13,538 nucleotides of DNA from assembly GCA_009886815.1 (NCBI GenBank), contig QXYP01000149.1:1856-15393 (forward strand), in the 5' to 3' direction. The notes below the pieces were generated by a model. That model was not told where the DNA came from and made no database searches. It saw nothing but the letters and a program-made list of their open reading frames with translations. Position 1 is the stretch's first letter. Each line of letters opens with the position of its first letter. Shown here one piece after another: positions 1-6,832 of the stretch. Source of the DNA: Halieaceae bacterium. Lineage in GTDB: Bacteria; Pseudomonadota; Gammaproteobacteria; Pseudomonadales; Halieaceae. Both the position numbers and the translations under genes were made by a program.

Positions 1-168
1 GTCACGCTGCTGGACGGCGCGCGCAAACCCGTGGAAACCGTGTCTGCCCGGGACCTCGCAGGAAAGTCTGATCTTTTATTCAGACGTAACAGCACCTCGG
101 GAACGGTAGAGTGCCTCACTAATCGCTCAGCTATAGAACTTAATGAGAGCCTGCATGCCAACAACTGA
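1..168 (+). CDS. dapD: DapD, tetrahydrodipicolinate N-succinyltransferase (3' end only)
   Basis: This is the last 55 codons of a gene that enters from the left edge, read in frame 1 and ending at a TGA at 166-168. The tail contains [16 protein letters not shown] followed by a stretch ending [14 protein letters not shown] recognise this as the C-terminus of the long (about 340-residue) gammaproteobacterial form of DapD, as in Pseudomonas and Vibrio, not the shorter E. coli form. DapD transfers succinyl from succinyl-CoA to tetrahydrodipicolinate in the cytoplasmic succinylase branch of DAP/lysine synthesis. Its product passes through the aminotransferase to DapE, which is encoded immediately downstream and whose start lies inside this gene. 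The overlap and shared pathway suggest a dapD-dapE operon. The catalytic part is outside the window, so the call rests on the tail motif and the neighbour. Confidence 0.82.
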   Translation, partial: VTLLDGARKPVETVSARDLAGKSDLLFRRNSTSGTVECLTNRSAIELNESLHANN

Positions 169-1309
169 GTATGGAGCTGCTGCGGTTGCCCTCACCCGAC
201 AACTCATAGAATGCCCCTCTGTCACCCCCGATGACGCAGGGTGCCAAGCAATAATGATGCAGCGATTAACGGCAGCGGGGTTCGCCTGCGAACCCATGCG
301 CTTTGGTAATGTTGACAACTTTTGGGCAACCCGTGGCCAGGGTGAAGCCACCCTCGTCTTCGCCGGTCACACCGATGTCGTTCCATCAGGCCCCGAATCG
401 GGCTGGTCGACACCGCCTTTCGTGCCAACTGATCGAGATGGCGTGCTTTATGGGCGCGGCGCCGCCGATATGAAAGCAAGCCTTGCCGCTATGACCGTTG
501 CGGCAGAGGCTTTCGCCAAAAAGCATGGAGATCATTCTGGAAGACTGGGGTTTTTGATCACCGCCGACGAGGAAGGCCCCGCAAAAGACGGAACGGTGAG
601 AGTCGTTGAAGAATTAATCACCCGAGGGGAGCGACTCGATTGGTGCGTGGTTGGTGAGCCTTCGAGCTCAACATCTCTGGGAGATGTCATCAAAAACGGG
701 CGACGGGGTTCGATTAATGGGGTCATCACGCTACGGGGAAAACAAGGCCACATTGCCTACCCTCAATTCGCCGACAACCCCATCCACCGCGCATTTTTAG
801 CCCTTGATGCCCTTGCCAATGAGCCCTGGGACGAAGGCAACGCTTTCTTTGAGCCAACTCGCCTGCAATTTGGCAATATTCAAGCGGGAACAGGGGCTAC
901 CAATGTCATTCCCGGGTCTCTAACAGCTCAGTTTAATGTGCGATTTTCAACAGAGACCAACGCCACGACCATACGTAGCCGCTGCGAGCAGATCTTGGGT
1001 GAGCACGTTGCCGACTTTGATGTTGAGTGGCAGCTAAGCGGCGAGCCATTTCTGACAACCCCCGGCGCCTTGGTGGATGCAGTGACTGCGAGCATTGAAT
1101 CGATCACCGGAACCTCCCCAACATTGTCAACGGGTGGGGGAACATCTGATGGCCGATTCATCGCCAAAACCGGCACCCAAATTGTAGAACTGGGGCCCAT
1201 TAACGCTTCGATCCATCAAATCGACGAGCACATTTTGCTCAGTGATATTCCGCGCCTCACTGCTATCTACTACGGCATCATGACGCGCCTGCTGACACCT
1301 CAGCAATAA
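155..1309 (+). CDS. dapE: DapE, succinyl-diaminopimelate desuccinylase
   Basis: DapE is a cytoplasmic di-zinc M20-family hydrolase that removes succinate from N-succinyl-LL-DAP to give LL-DAP for lysine and peptidoglycan. The protein aligns with E. coli DapE end to end. Metal ligands, counted from the start at 155, are H72 in AGHTDVV, D105 in GRGAADMK, the E139-E140 pair in TADEEG, E168 in VGEPSS, and H354 in NASIHQID. The dimerisation-domain hallmarks NVIPG and GGTSDGRFI are also present. I prefer the ATG at 155 over the one at 143, because GAGAG at 145-149 lies about 5 bases upstream of it and the resulting 384 residues are closer to the family length of about 375. The gene starts inside the end of dapD, so translation is probably coupled. 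Its last 32 bases overlap the end of the convergent gene on the minus strand. Confidence 0.97.
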   Translation: MPTTEYGAAAVALTRQLIECPSVTPDDAGCQAIMMQRLTAAGFACEPMRFGNVDNFWATRGQGEATLVFAGHTDVVPSGPESGWSTPPFVPTDRDGVLYGRGAADMKASLAAMTVAAEAFAKKHGDHSGRLGFLITADEEGPAKDGTVRVVEELITRGERLDWCVVGEPSSSTSLGDVIKNGRRGSINGVITLRGKQGHIAYPQFADNPIHRAFLALDALANEPWDEGNAFFEPTRLQFGNIQAGTGATNVIPGSLTAQFNVRFSTETNATTIRSRCEQILGEHVADFDVEWQLSGEPFLTTPGALVDAVTASIESITGTSPTLSTGGGTSDGRFIAKTGTQIVELGPINASIHQIDEHILLSDIPRLTAIYYGIMTRLLTPQQ

Positions 1310-1700
1310 AGCGCAGCTCTACCTCGGTTTGGGTGGAGTCTAATGGCAAATTTCGAGATTCCAGCCAACAAGACCAGAACGCGCCCACCGACTTCGTCAA
1401 AACGGTGGTGGGCTGCGGCAGCTCTAAAGTCACCTTCAAAGCATCATGACTGGCTATTCCCAGTACGGCCTGAAGCAACATCCATGGCGCTTCAATAAAC
1501 GCCTGCAGTGCTTCGACTTCATCATCTCTGCAGCCCTCAACGAGTGACGAGCTTGGCTGACAACGCAATACCAGGGTCTCTAGTGGTTCTGCTTGTCGCA
1601 ATTGATCACAGGCATCACCTTGACTCAGGGCATCGCTGACTGCGCAGCTTAAGACCTTGATCCCCCCTTGCGCGCAACCCGTTACATGGCAAGCAGACAT
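1278..1700 (-). CDS. Hypothetical cysteine-rich protein, 140 aa
   Basis: I do not recognise this protein. It is predicted to be soluble, with no signal peptide or membrane segment. It carries seven cysteines, six of them in the first 57 residues (C4, C9, C19, C31, C47, C57) and one at C111. The second half is mixed hydrophobic/acidic, with a tryptophan-containing stretch around 106-112. It is supported as real by a strong Shine-Dalgarno: minus-strand TAGGAGA, six bases before the ATG at 1700, overlaps the rsmJ stop codon. It therefore appears to be the last gene of a cyclase-like/rsmJ/hypothetical transcription unit. Its 3' end overlaps the end of dapE by 32 bases on the opposite strand. Clustered cysteines could indicate metal binding, but they do not form a regular CxxC pattern, so no function is assigned. 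Confidence 0.72.
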   Translation of the reverse strand: MSACHVTGCAQGGIKVLSCAVSDALSQGDACDQLRQAEPLETLVLRCQPSSSLVEGCRDDEVEALQAFIEAPWMLLQAVLGIASHDALKVTLELPQPTTVLTKSVGAFWSCWLESRNLPLDSTQTEVELRFIAEVSAGAS

Positions 1701-1705
1701 GGCAT

Positions 1706-1712
1706 TCTCCTA
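1706..1712 (-). promoter_or_regulatory. Ribosome binding site overlapping the rsmJ stop codon
   Basis: The minus strand reads TAGGAGA here, and its first three bases are the rsmJ stop codon TAG. The AGGAG core lies about 7 bases before the ATG at 1700. Ribosomes finishing rsmJ would clear or occupy this site, so translation of the small downstream gene is probably coupled to rsmJ. Confidence 0.75.
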
Positions 1713-2483
1713 AAGTACATAGACATCAAATCGCACAGCTTTTCCTTTAATGCCATGTGATGGCTTTCGATGACCCAATGGCAATGATTTCATCGGGCGT
1801 TTCACGACGACACGACGCACGGGTTGCTCTAGTGCCCAGGCAAGCAGCGGCTCATCTTCATTGTCGACACTGCCGTGCAGCGCCTGCAGCACACTGAGAT
1901 CTTTTTTTACCGCAGCAGAGCCGCGTCGATCGGTAAACATAGGGTCCAAATAGATAACCGTTTCTTCTGAAGTCTTGTAGTCACGGCTATCGCCTGGCTG
2001 CAGCTGCATCCTAGACGCCGCCAACTGCACGGAAGCAATAGCACTAATCGAAGCCCTCTCCAGCGCTTGATCGAGCATTAAAGCCAGCACGGTTGATCGC
2101 TCAATTAACGTGACCGAGCAACCTAGATCGGCTAACACGTAGGCGTCACGACCCAGTCCCGCTGTTGCATCTAGCACCGCTGGCCGCTCGCCGCCCTTAA
2201 CCCCCACTGCGCGCCCCAACAGCTCATTTTGCCCACCTCTGCGCCGGTGCTGTAGTCCGGGTGACGCAAAATCTACGCGCACAGGACTAACCTGCGCCAC
2301 GCCTTGCTGCTGAAGCCACAAGTCATCATGGTCAACAAAAAGCGCCACGGGTGAATTCACCTCTGTGGCAAGACGCACCGCACGACAGTGCAGCTGCTCA
2401 GCAAGACGCTGTGCGAGAGGCCATGCGCCTGAAACGGCGGGCACAACCGTACAAACTTCTAACATCGGCTGGGGTGAACTCAC
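1710..2483 (-). CDS. rsmJ: RsmJ, 16S rRNA (guanine-1516-N2)-methyltransferase
   Basis: RsmJ (YhiQ) uses S-adenosylmethionine to methylate N2 of G1516 in 16S rRNA of the small ribosomal subunit. The SAM-binding motif I is LDATAGLGRDA at about 104-114. The catalytic-type loop YLDPMF at 178-183 and the following basic stretch SAAVKKDL at 189-196 match the family. VVVKRP at 225-230 and RFDVYVL at the C-terminus are the usual final strands, and RRGGQNELLGRAVG at 81-94 is the family block before motif I. At 257 residues it is normal in length. The start used is a GTG at 2483, with GGGAG at 2498-2494 about 10 bases upstream. An in-frame ATG at 2465, six codons later, is the alternative. The gene begins two bases after the stop of the cyclase-like gene, so the two are likely co-translated. 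Confidence 0.95.
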   Translation of the reverse strand: MSSPQPMLEVCTVVPAVSGAWPLAQRLAEQLHCRAVRLATEVNSPVALFVDHDDLWLQQQGVAQVSPVRVDFASPGLQHRRRGGQNELLGRAVGVKGGERPAVLDATAGLGRDAYVLADLGCSVTLIERSTVLALMLDQALERASISAIASVQLAASRMQLQPGDSRDYKTSEETVIYLDPMFTDRRGSAAVKKDLSVLQALHGSVDNEDEPLLAWALEQPVRRVVVKRPMKSLPLGHRKPSHGIKGKAVRFDVYVL

Positions 2484-2485
2484 CT

Positions 2486-3598
2486 TTAGCGCGCTCCCAA
2501 CCTCAGCCGCTCATCAGCCAACTCAATGTCTAGCTCCAGATTCACCGCCTCTAACGTCATGCCGTGTTTGTCCACCATTGAAAGAACCTGAAGGGCTCCC
2601 TGCTCAGGCGTTACAACGCTGATATCGTTCAGAGATTGTCCGGCTATGCGCAGTTTGTCGAGTTCCTTCAATTCAGCAATGGCCTGCACTACGAATTCCT
2701 GCGCACCAAACACGCCATCGCGCTCCGGTAGATGGGCTTGGAAATTACCGAGAACAATTTGTCCTGCTTGAGCAGACTCCAGCATTCTCGCCAAGGTAAT
2801 GGTGACATCCCCCACGATGTAACTCAGAACAGAGGGATTTACGCCTTCAGCCTGAAACAACTCATAGTGGCTACCAATGTGGAAAGCCGATCGAATGACG
2901 GGCACCGTGTTGCCCGAAGCTTGGCTTCGAGCTACTGCATTATCGATTAATATGAGCAACAAAAATGACAGCATATCGAGATCGGGATACGCGCCCTGGT
3001 CACGATTCCAAACGTAATAACCATCACCGGTCGTCGTTCTGGCAAAGTTGACATCGACCCCCTGACGCTGCAGCTTGTTGTACGCTGAGTTCATTGAATA
3101 AGACAGGGAATTGAGTTGGCTAGCCTGTTCGAAGGGGGTGTAGAGAGAGAAATCAGCAATATCAAAGAGCAGCACAGCCCGCGAACCCACGTAGCTTATT
3201 CCGTAGCTGGAAATAATAGCGTCAGCAGCAGCCAGCATTTCGGGATCTTCACCCAAAACACCATCTAACTTGATAAAACTGGGCGATACGCCAAGTCGTT
3301 GGGCAATGCTAAAAATTTCGCCATGGCTTTTTAAACAGGAGCCTCCGATCACCGCACTGACAAATTGCTCTTTCTCGGCCAGCTCACCACCTTGCCCCCC
3401 AGCGGTGAGATTGCCCAGAAAGTAATGGGGAACCATTAAGGTCAGAACGCCTTTAGGATCCGGAGCCCAGCACAACACCATATTTTGACCGAGACGCCAG
3501 TGTTTACGCAGCGACTGCTCTAATTGTTGCAGTATTCTGGTTTTGTGGGAGCCTGCCTCACCCTGCCGTCGACGTAATTGACCAGATTTATCTACCAT
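2486..3598 (-). CDS. Class III nucleotide cyclase-like protein with atypical active site
   Basis: This 370-residue soluble protein has a class III cyclase homology domain at about 138-290. Metal-binding D146 lies in LLFDIADFS and D192 in TTTGDGYYVW. The later segment YIVGDVTITLARM, followed by AQAGQIVLG, matches the cyclase block around the transition-state arginine (R271). By my hand alignment, the base-selecting lysine four residues before D192 is T188, the purine-contacting aspartate is Y260, and the ribose/transition-state asparagine is I267. It may therefore have altered specificity or have lost cyclase activity. The first 135 residues match no sensor domain I know and contain no membrane segment. 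The ATG at 3598 has GTGAGA about 7 bases upstream, and a TATAAT lies further upstream. It precedes rsmJ by two bases. Family membership is fairly secure, but activity and ligand are unknown. Confidence 0.8.
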   Translation of the reverse strand: MVDKSGQLRRRQGEAGSHKTRILQQLEQSLRKHWRLGQNMVLCWAPDPKGVLTLMVPHYFLGNLTAGGQGGELAEKEQFVSAVIGGSCLKSHGEIFSIAQRLGVSPSFIKLDGVLGEDPEMLAAADAIISSYGISYVGSRAVLLFDIADFSLYTPFEQASQLNSLSYSMNSAYNKLQRQGVDVNFARTTTGDGYYVWNRDQGAYPDLDMLSFLLLILIDNAVARSQASGNTVPVIRSAFHIGSHYELFQAEGVNPSVLSYIVGDVTITLARMLESAQAGQIVLGNFQAHLPERDGVFGAQEFVVQAIAELKELDKLRIAGQSLNDISVVTPEQGALQVLSMVDKHGMTLEAVNLELDIELADERLRLGAR

Positions 3599-3657
3599 AA
3601 CTGTGTCTCACGACTCTCGTTCTTGGCATTATACGTAGTCACAGTCAGGAGTCGCCC
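3599..3657. promoter_or_regulatory. Divergent intergenic region with a TATAAT -10 box
   Basis: These 59 bases separate the cyclase-like gene (minus) from the LRR lipoprotein gene (plus), so promoters for both directions are expected here or just inside the genes. Reading the minus strand, a perfect TATAAT lies at 3633-3628. It would place transcription start near 3621 and leave a leader of about 22 bases before the ATG at 3598. No good -35 hexamer sits 16-18 bases upstream of it. For the plus direction only weak -10-like matches (TTATAC, 3629-3634) are visible. AGGAG at about 3647-3651 serves the ATG at 3658. Confidence 0.45.
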
Positions 3658-4164
3658 ATGTATCGCGTTTTCGCGCTTTGTTTATTACTCACCGCCTGCC
3701 AAAATTATGACGTCACCTTGAATGATCGTCAGGTCTACGGCCCGGCCCGACTATTTACAGATTTTGAAGTGGCTGATGAAGCGTTGCAACGCTGTATCGA
3801 ACAGCGTATTGCCGATGAAAATATTTCAACAGCCCTAGAGCTCAAGACTCTAAACTGTAGCAATGCCGGTATCGCCTCCTTAGGCGGGCTCGGTCAGTTT
3901 GCGGGACTCACCCAGTTAAAATTTTCTGATAATCGCATTCGCAACCTCGTGGAGTTAGGCCAGCTTTCGAGTATTGAGTCCCTGTGGCTGGACAATAATG
4001 ACGTTGTTGATCCGGTGCCCTTGGCACAACTCAGAAAGCTTTATCAACTCGACTTGACCAATAATCCAAAGCTGCAATGCCCCAATTCTGGCTTGCTAGA
4101 TTTTATAGCCAATCTGACACTACCCGATCACTGTCAGACAGCTGCCGAGACAAGCGATGACTAG
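3658..4164 (+). CDS. Leucine-rich-repeat lipoprotein, 168 aa
   Basis: The protein has a very short lipoprotein signal peptide with lipobox LTAC and lipidated cysteine C14. The +2 residue is Q, so it should go to the outer membrane. A non-repeat segment (about 35-58) is followed by four consecutive 22-residue leucine-rich repeats at about 60-81, 82-103, 104-125 and 126-147. Their LxxLxxSxN cores are in register at L65, L87, L109 and L131. The spacing resembles SDS22/internalin-type repeats. C46, C67, C141 and C159 could form caps or disulfides in the periplasm. The ATG at 3658 has AGGAG seven bases upstream. Its last 8 bases overlap the acyltransferase gene, suggesting translational coupling. 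LRR folds usually bind proteins; the partner is unknown. Four repeats is few, so it could be a small adaptor. Confidence 0.85.
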   Translation: MYRVFALCLLLTACQNYDVTLNDRQVYGPARLFTDFEVADEALQRCIEQRIADENISTALELKTLNCSNAGIASLGGLGQFAGLTQLKFSDNRIRNLVELGQLSSIESLWLDNNDVVDPVPLAQLRKLYQLDLTNNPKLQCPNSGLLDFIANLTLPDHCQTAAETSDD

Positions 4165-5071
4165 AAAGCTTTACCAACTCCTAGCAGGGTTACCCTTGGC
4201 GTGGCTCTATGCCATGTCTTCCTGTGCGGCCTTCTTACTGCAACATGTGTTTCGCTATCGCCGTAAAGACGTTAAACAAAACCTCGAACAAGCCTTCCCC
4301 GATTGGTCTGACGCTACCATTAAGGCAACCCGTAAAAACTTTTACCAAAACCTGTGTGATACCGCCTTCGAAATTATTGCAGGATCGCGGCAGCCACTTA
4401 CCTTTTTTGAGCAGCGCATCAAGGTTATCAATCCCGAATTGCTCGCAGATTTGAGCGAGAATGGGCAGCAATCGGTGTTTGTGATGCTCGCCCACCAGGG
4501 GAATTGGGAATGGATGCTACACCGTGCCGCAGCCTTGTACGACATGCCCATGGCCTTCGTTTACAAGCGGCTACACAGTCAGGCTGCTGATGAATTCAGC
4601 CTGCAGGCGCGACAGCGTTTTGGCGCTACCGCAATAGAGATGCGTGACACCGCCAGAAATATTATTCGACACCGACGTACACCACGCTTAATTTACATGC
4701 TTGCCGATCAATCACCAGGGCTGCGAGAGCGGGTTCACATTACCGAGTTTCTCAATCGAGAAACCGCTTTTTTTTCAGGCGCGGCAACTTTGGCTAGAGC
4801 AACCGGTTTTCCGGTGGCCTTTGCCCGATGTCAGCGAAGAAAACGCGGTCACTTTGAAGTTGAATTGGTGGAAATTACCCGTGATCCAGCCTCAGTCGAA
4901 GAAACCTGGATCCTTGAGCGCTATGCCGAGCTGACTGAAACTGCTATCCGAGCCTGCCCTGACGACTGGCTGTGGAGTAACCGGCGCTGGAAGCATCAAG
5001 CACCGACAGCACCGACCCTTGATAAATCTGCGCCACCGGATACCGATAACCAATCGAACCCTGAATCCTGA
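4157..5071 (+). CDS. LpxL/HtrB-family lipid A-type acyltransferase
   Basis: This inner-membrane-associated enzyme family moves fatty acyl chains onto lipid A precursors or related lipids. Evidence is an N-terminal hydrophobic anchor (about 7-30), the FRYRRKDVKQNL block at 32-43, catalytic H113-X4-E118 in AHQGNWEW, ADQSP at 183-187, a conserved FFSGAATLARATG segment, and the terminal WLWSNRRWKHQ around 271-281. At 304 residues it is close to family length. Residues after about 281 form a proline-, serine- and aspartate-rich tail. That tail is encoded opposite the conserved end of the convergent metallo-hydrolase gene, a 76-base overlap. Start is the ATG of ATGACTAG, overlapping the LRR lipoprotein stop; its Shine-Dalgarno is weak, consistent with coupling. 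Acyl chain and acceptor (lauroyl versus myristoyl or another lipid) cannot be read from sequence, so no symbol is given. Confidence 0.92.
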   Translation: MTRKLYQLLAGLPLAWLYAMSSCAAFLLQHVFRYRRKDVKQNLEQAFPDWSDATIKATRKNFYQNLCDTAFEIIAGSRQPLTFFEQRIKVINPELLADLSENGQQSVFVMLAHQGNWEWMLHRAAALYDMPMAFVYKRLHSQAADEFSLQARQRFGATAIEMRDTARNIIRHRRTPRLIYMLADQSPGLRERVHITEFLNRETAFFSGAATLARATGFPVAFARCQRRKRGHFEVELVEITRDPASVEETWILERYAELTETAIRACPDDWLWSNRRWKHQAPTAPTLDKSAPPDTDNQSNPES

Positions 5072-5796
5072 CAGGCAAGATGGATTTCAGCGTCATGGTG
5101 GTCAGCCGCAACAGCGAGAGCCGCCAATGCATGCTCCCTGCTGTTATTTTTCAGGCTTAAATGCCCTGCCACTAAAATTTTCAGCCGGTGATTATCGAGT
5201 CGTTGCAACAACTCCCCCGCCTGAGTGTTGTTTAAATGGCCAAAGTCGCCAGCAACACGACGCTTCAGTGAAGCCGGATAAGCGCCCTGCATCAACAAAT
5301 CGAGGTCGTGGTTAAACTCAAGGAGCAGGGCGTCACAACCTGAAAAGGCCTCAACAAGATGCGGAGTGATGCTGCCTAAATCCGTTAAAAGACCCAGTGT
5401 CTTACCCGATGCTTGAAACCTAAATTGAACCGGCTCACGTGCGTCGTGGGGCACAGGAACGGCCAATATATGAAGTTTACCAACGGTAAAATCGTCCCCC
5501 GCATTAATCAGTGTTTGTTGAAAAACACCCGACGTACGACCACTGCTTGCAGTACCGTGGGTTAAATAGACCGGGGTTTTGTAGTGCCGGGAGAAGCTGG
5601 CCACCCCACCAATATGATCGCCATGTTCATGGGTCACGATAACAGCGTCTATGTCTTCGGCTGCCACGTTTAATCGCTGCAGGCGACGTTCGGTTTCCTT
5701 GCGAGGAAAACCACAGTCCACCAGGATGAGGGTCTCTCCGTCGCTCACCAAAGTCGCGTTGCCCTGGCTACCACTGCCCAGGGAGGCAAATCGCAT
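4996..5796 (-). CDS. YycJ-like metallo-beta-lactamase-fold hydrolase
   Basis: This is a cytoplasmic MBL-fold protein. The N-terminal LGSGSQGN (6-13) and the di-metal motif THEHGDH (55-61) are intact. Further ligand-type residues follow at H117-D118 in VPHDAREPVQF, D139 in LLTDLG, H187 in DFGHLNN and H212 in AGHLSLKNN, with the family signature LLEFNHD at 158-164. The C-terminal QDSGFDWLSV (243-252) matches the usual family end and is followed by 14 extra residues. Relatives include Bacillus YycJ/WalJ and the Pseudomonas gene next to bamC and dapA. Substrate is unknown; YycJ has been linked to nuclease activity and cell-wall/DNA events. It starts in TGATG, sharing one base with the bamC stop, so it is coupled to bamC. 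The last 76 bases lie antisense to the end of the acyltransferase gene. Confidence 0.93.
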   Translation of the reverse strand: MRFASLGSGSQGNATLVSDGETLILVDCGFPRKETERRLQRLNVAAEDIDAVIVTHEHGDHIGGVASFSRHYKTPVYLTHGTASSGRTSGVFQQTLINAGDDFTVGKLHILAVPVPHDAREPVQFRFQASGKTLGLLTDLGSITPHLVEAFSGCDALLLEFNHDLDLLMQGAYPASLKRRVAGDFGHLNNTQAGELLQRLDNHRLKILVAGHLSLKNNSREHALAALAVAADHHDAEIHLACQDSGFDWLSVSGGADLSRVGAVGA

Positions 5797-6830
5797 CAGT
5801 TAATCGTGCCTTTTATCAGTGTAAGTAGCGCTTGCTGGTCTCTACGCTCCACGGCGCCACCACCTTCCCCAAGCAGGGAGATCACCATGCGTGACTCCTC
5901 CACCGAGGCGATCTTGACGAGAAATTTTTGATTGGCCAGTGGGTGTGCATCTTCACCGCCCCACATCCAATCAAACCAACCGCTTTCGTCTTCCTCCTGA
6001 GGGCCTATAAACGTCAGGTAAAAGACGCCTTCAGTACGATCTTTATCGTCAATAGCAAACCCTGCTTCCGGCAAGGCTTTATTCATAGAGGCCCAAGCAC
6101 GATTGAACGGCAAACGGAGTATTAGCCGCGTTGAGGTTTCACTGTCTTCTAGCGTGACACGCCCCTCGTCACCCATCGCTCGATCAGCCATCATTGAAAC
6201 TGGAGCCGCCTCGGCACTATTGGCAATGAATTGAGCGATGTTTCGGAGTATCTCAGATTCAAGCTCGAGATCATCAGATACCGCAGGCCACTCCACATCG
6301 CTGCCCGACTGATTCTGCTGCAACACGTGTAATTCAGACGTATTGCGCTGCACCCCGGTATCCACCCTAAAGCGGAATCGCGTGGGTAATGGCCTGTCTT
6401 GTAGGGTGACAAACTGAGTATCAATCAATCCAGACTCAGCATCTGAGGCTGCCACTGCGATACCCGAGGTGGTAAGAAAGCCTCGCACCTGTGGCCAAAG
6501 CTGACCGGGCGCGACCGCCACAAGGGCCCAGCTTTCCTCGGCCAGGCGCTGAATACGTACCGTTTCGTATTGGTTAGAACCGGTCAGCGGCGTAGGTCTG
6601 GGCACCTCAAATTCACTTTCCAACAAGAAACTCTGCTTAACATCAGGGATAGGGTATGTCGGATCGAGCACGTCAGCGGAAGCCTTAGGAGGCACAGATA
6701 TGACCGCCAACTCCGGGGCGTCCTGATAACGATCGGTGTTATCGGGAAACAAACCGTCTTCCCCGTAAATCCAGCTGCAGCCCTGAAGCAGCAAAGCAGA
6801 TAGCACTAGAACAAAGCCATACCTTTCCAT
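5796..6830 (-). CDS. bamC: BamC, outer-membrane protein assembly lipoprotein
   Basis: BamC (NlpB) is a lipoprotein of the BAM complex that inserts beta-barrel proteins into the outer membrane. The signal peptide ends in lipobox LQGC with lipidated C18. A long proline-rich, probably disordered segment (about 25-85) corresponds to the part that lies along BamD in E. coli. Two helix-grip domains follow, about 88-205 and 224-343. The second contains TSTRLILRLPFNRAWASM and a tryptophan/acid-rich insertion near 277-298 (GWFDWMWGG). At 344 residues it matches the E. coli protein in length. It starts two bases after the dapA stop and ends in the TGATG that starts the metallo-hydrolase gene. The dapA-bamC order is the classic gammaproteobacterial arrangement, which strengthens a call that sequence similarity alone makes only moderately well. 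Confidence 0.93.
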   Translation of the reverse strand: MERYGFVLVLSALLLQGCSWIYGEDGLFPDNTDRYQDAPELAVISVPPKASADVLDPTYPIPDVKQSFLLESEFEVPRPTPLTGSNQYETVRIQRLAEESWALVAVAPGQLWPQVRGFLTTSGIAVAASDAESGLIDTQFVTLQDRPLPTRFRFRVDTGVQRNTSELHVLQQNQSGSDVEWPAVSDDLELESEILRNIAQFIANSAEAAPVSMMADRAMGDEGRVTLEDSETSTRLILRLPFNRAWASMNKALPEAGFAIDDKDRTEGVFYLTFIGPQEEDESGWFDWMWGGEDAHPLANQKFLVKIASVEESRMVISLLGEGGGAVERRDQQALLTLIKGTIN

Positions 6831-6832
6831 TG

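Noticed and set aside
2351..2622. Plus-strand open frames opposite rsmJ and the cyclase-like gene
   Set aside because: They are opposite-strand frames over well-supported genes, with no motif or ribosome binding site of their own.
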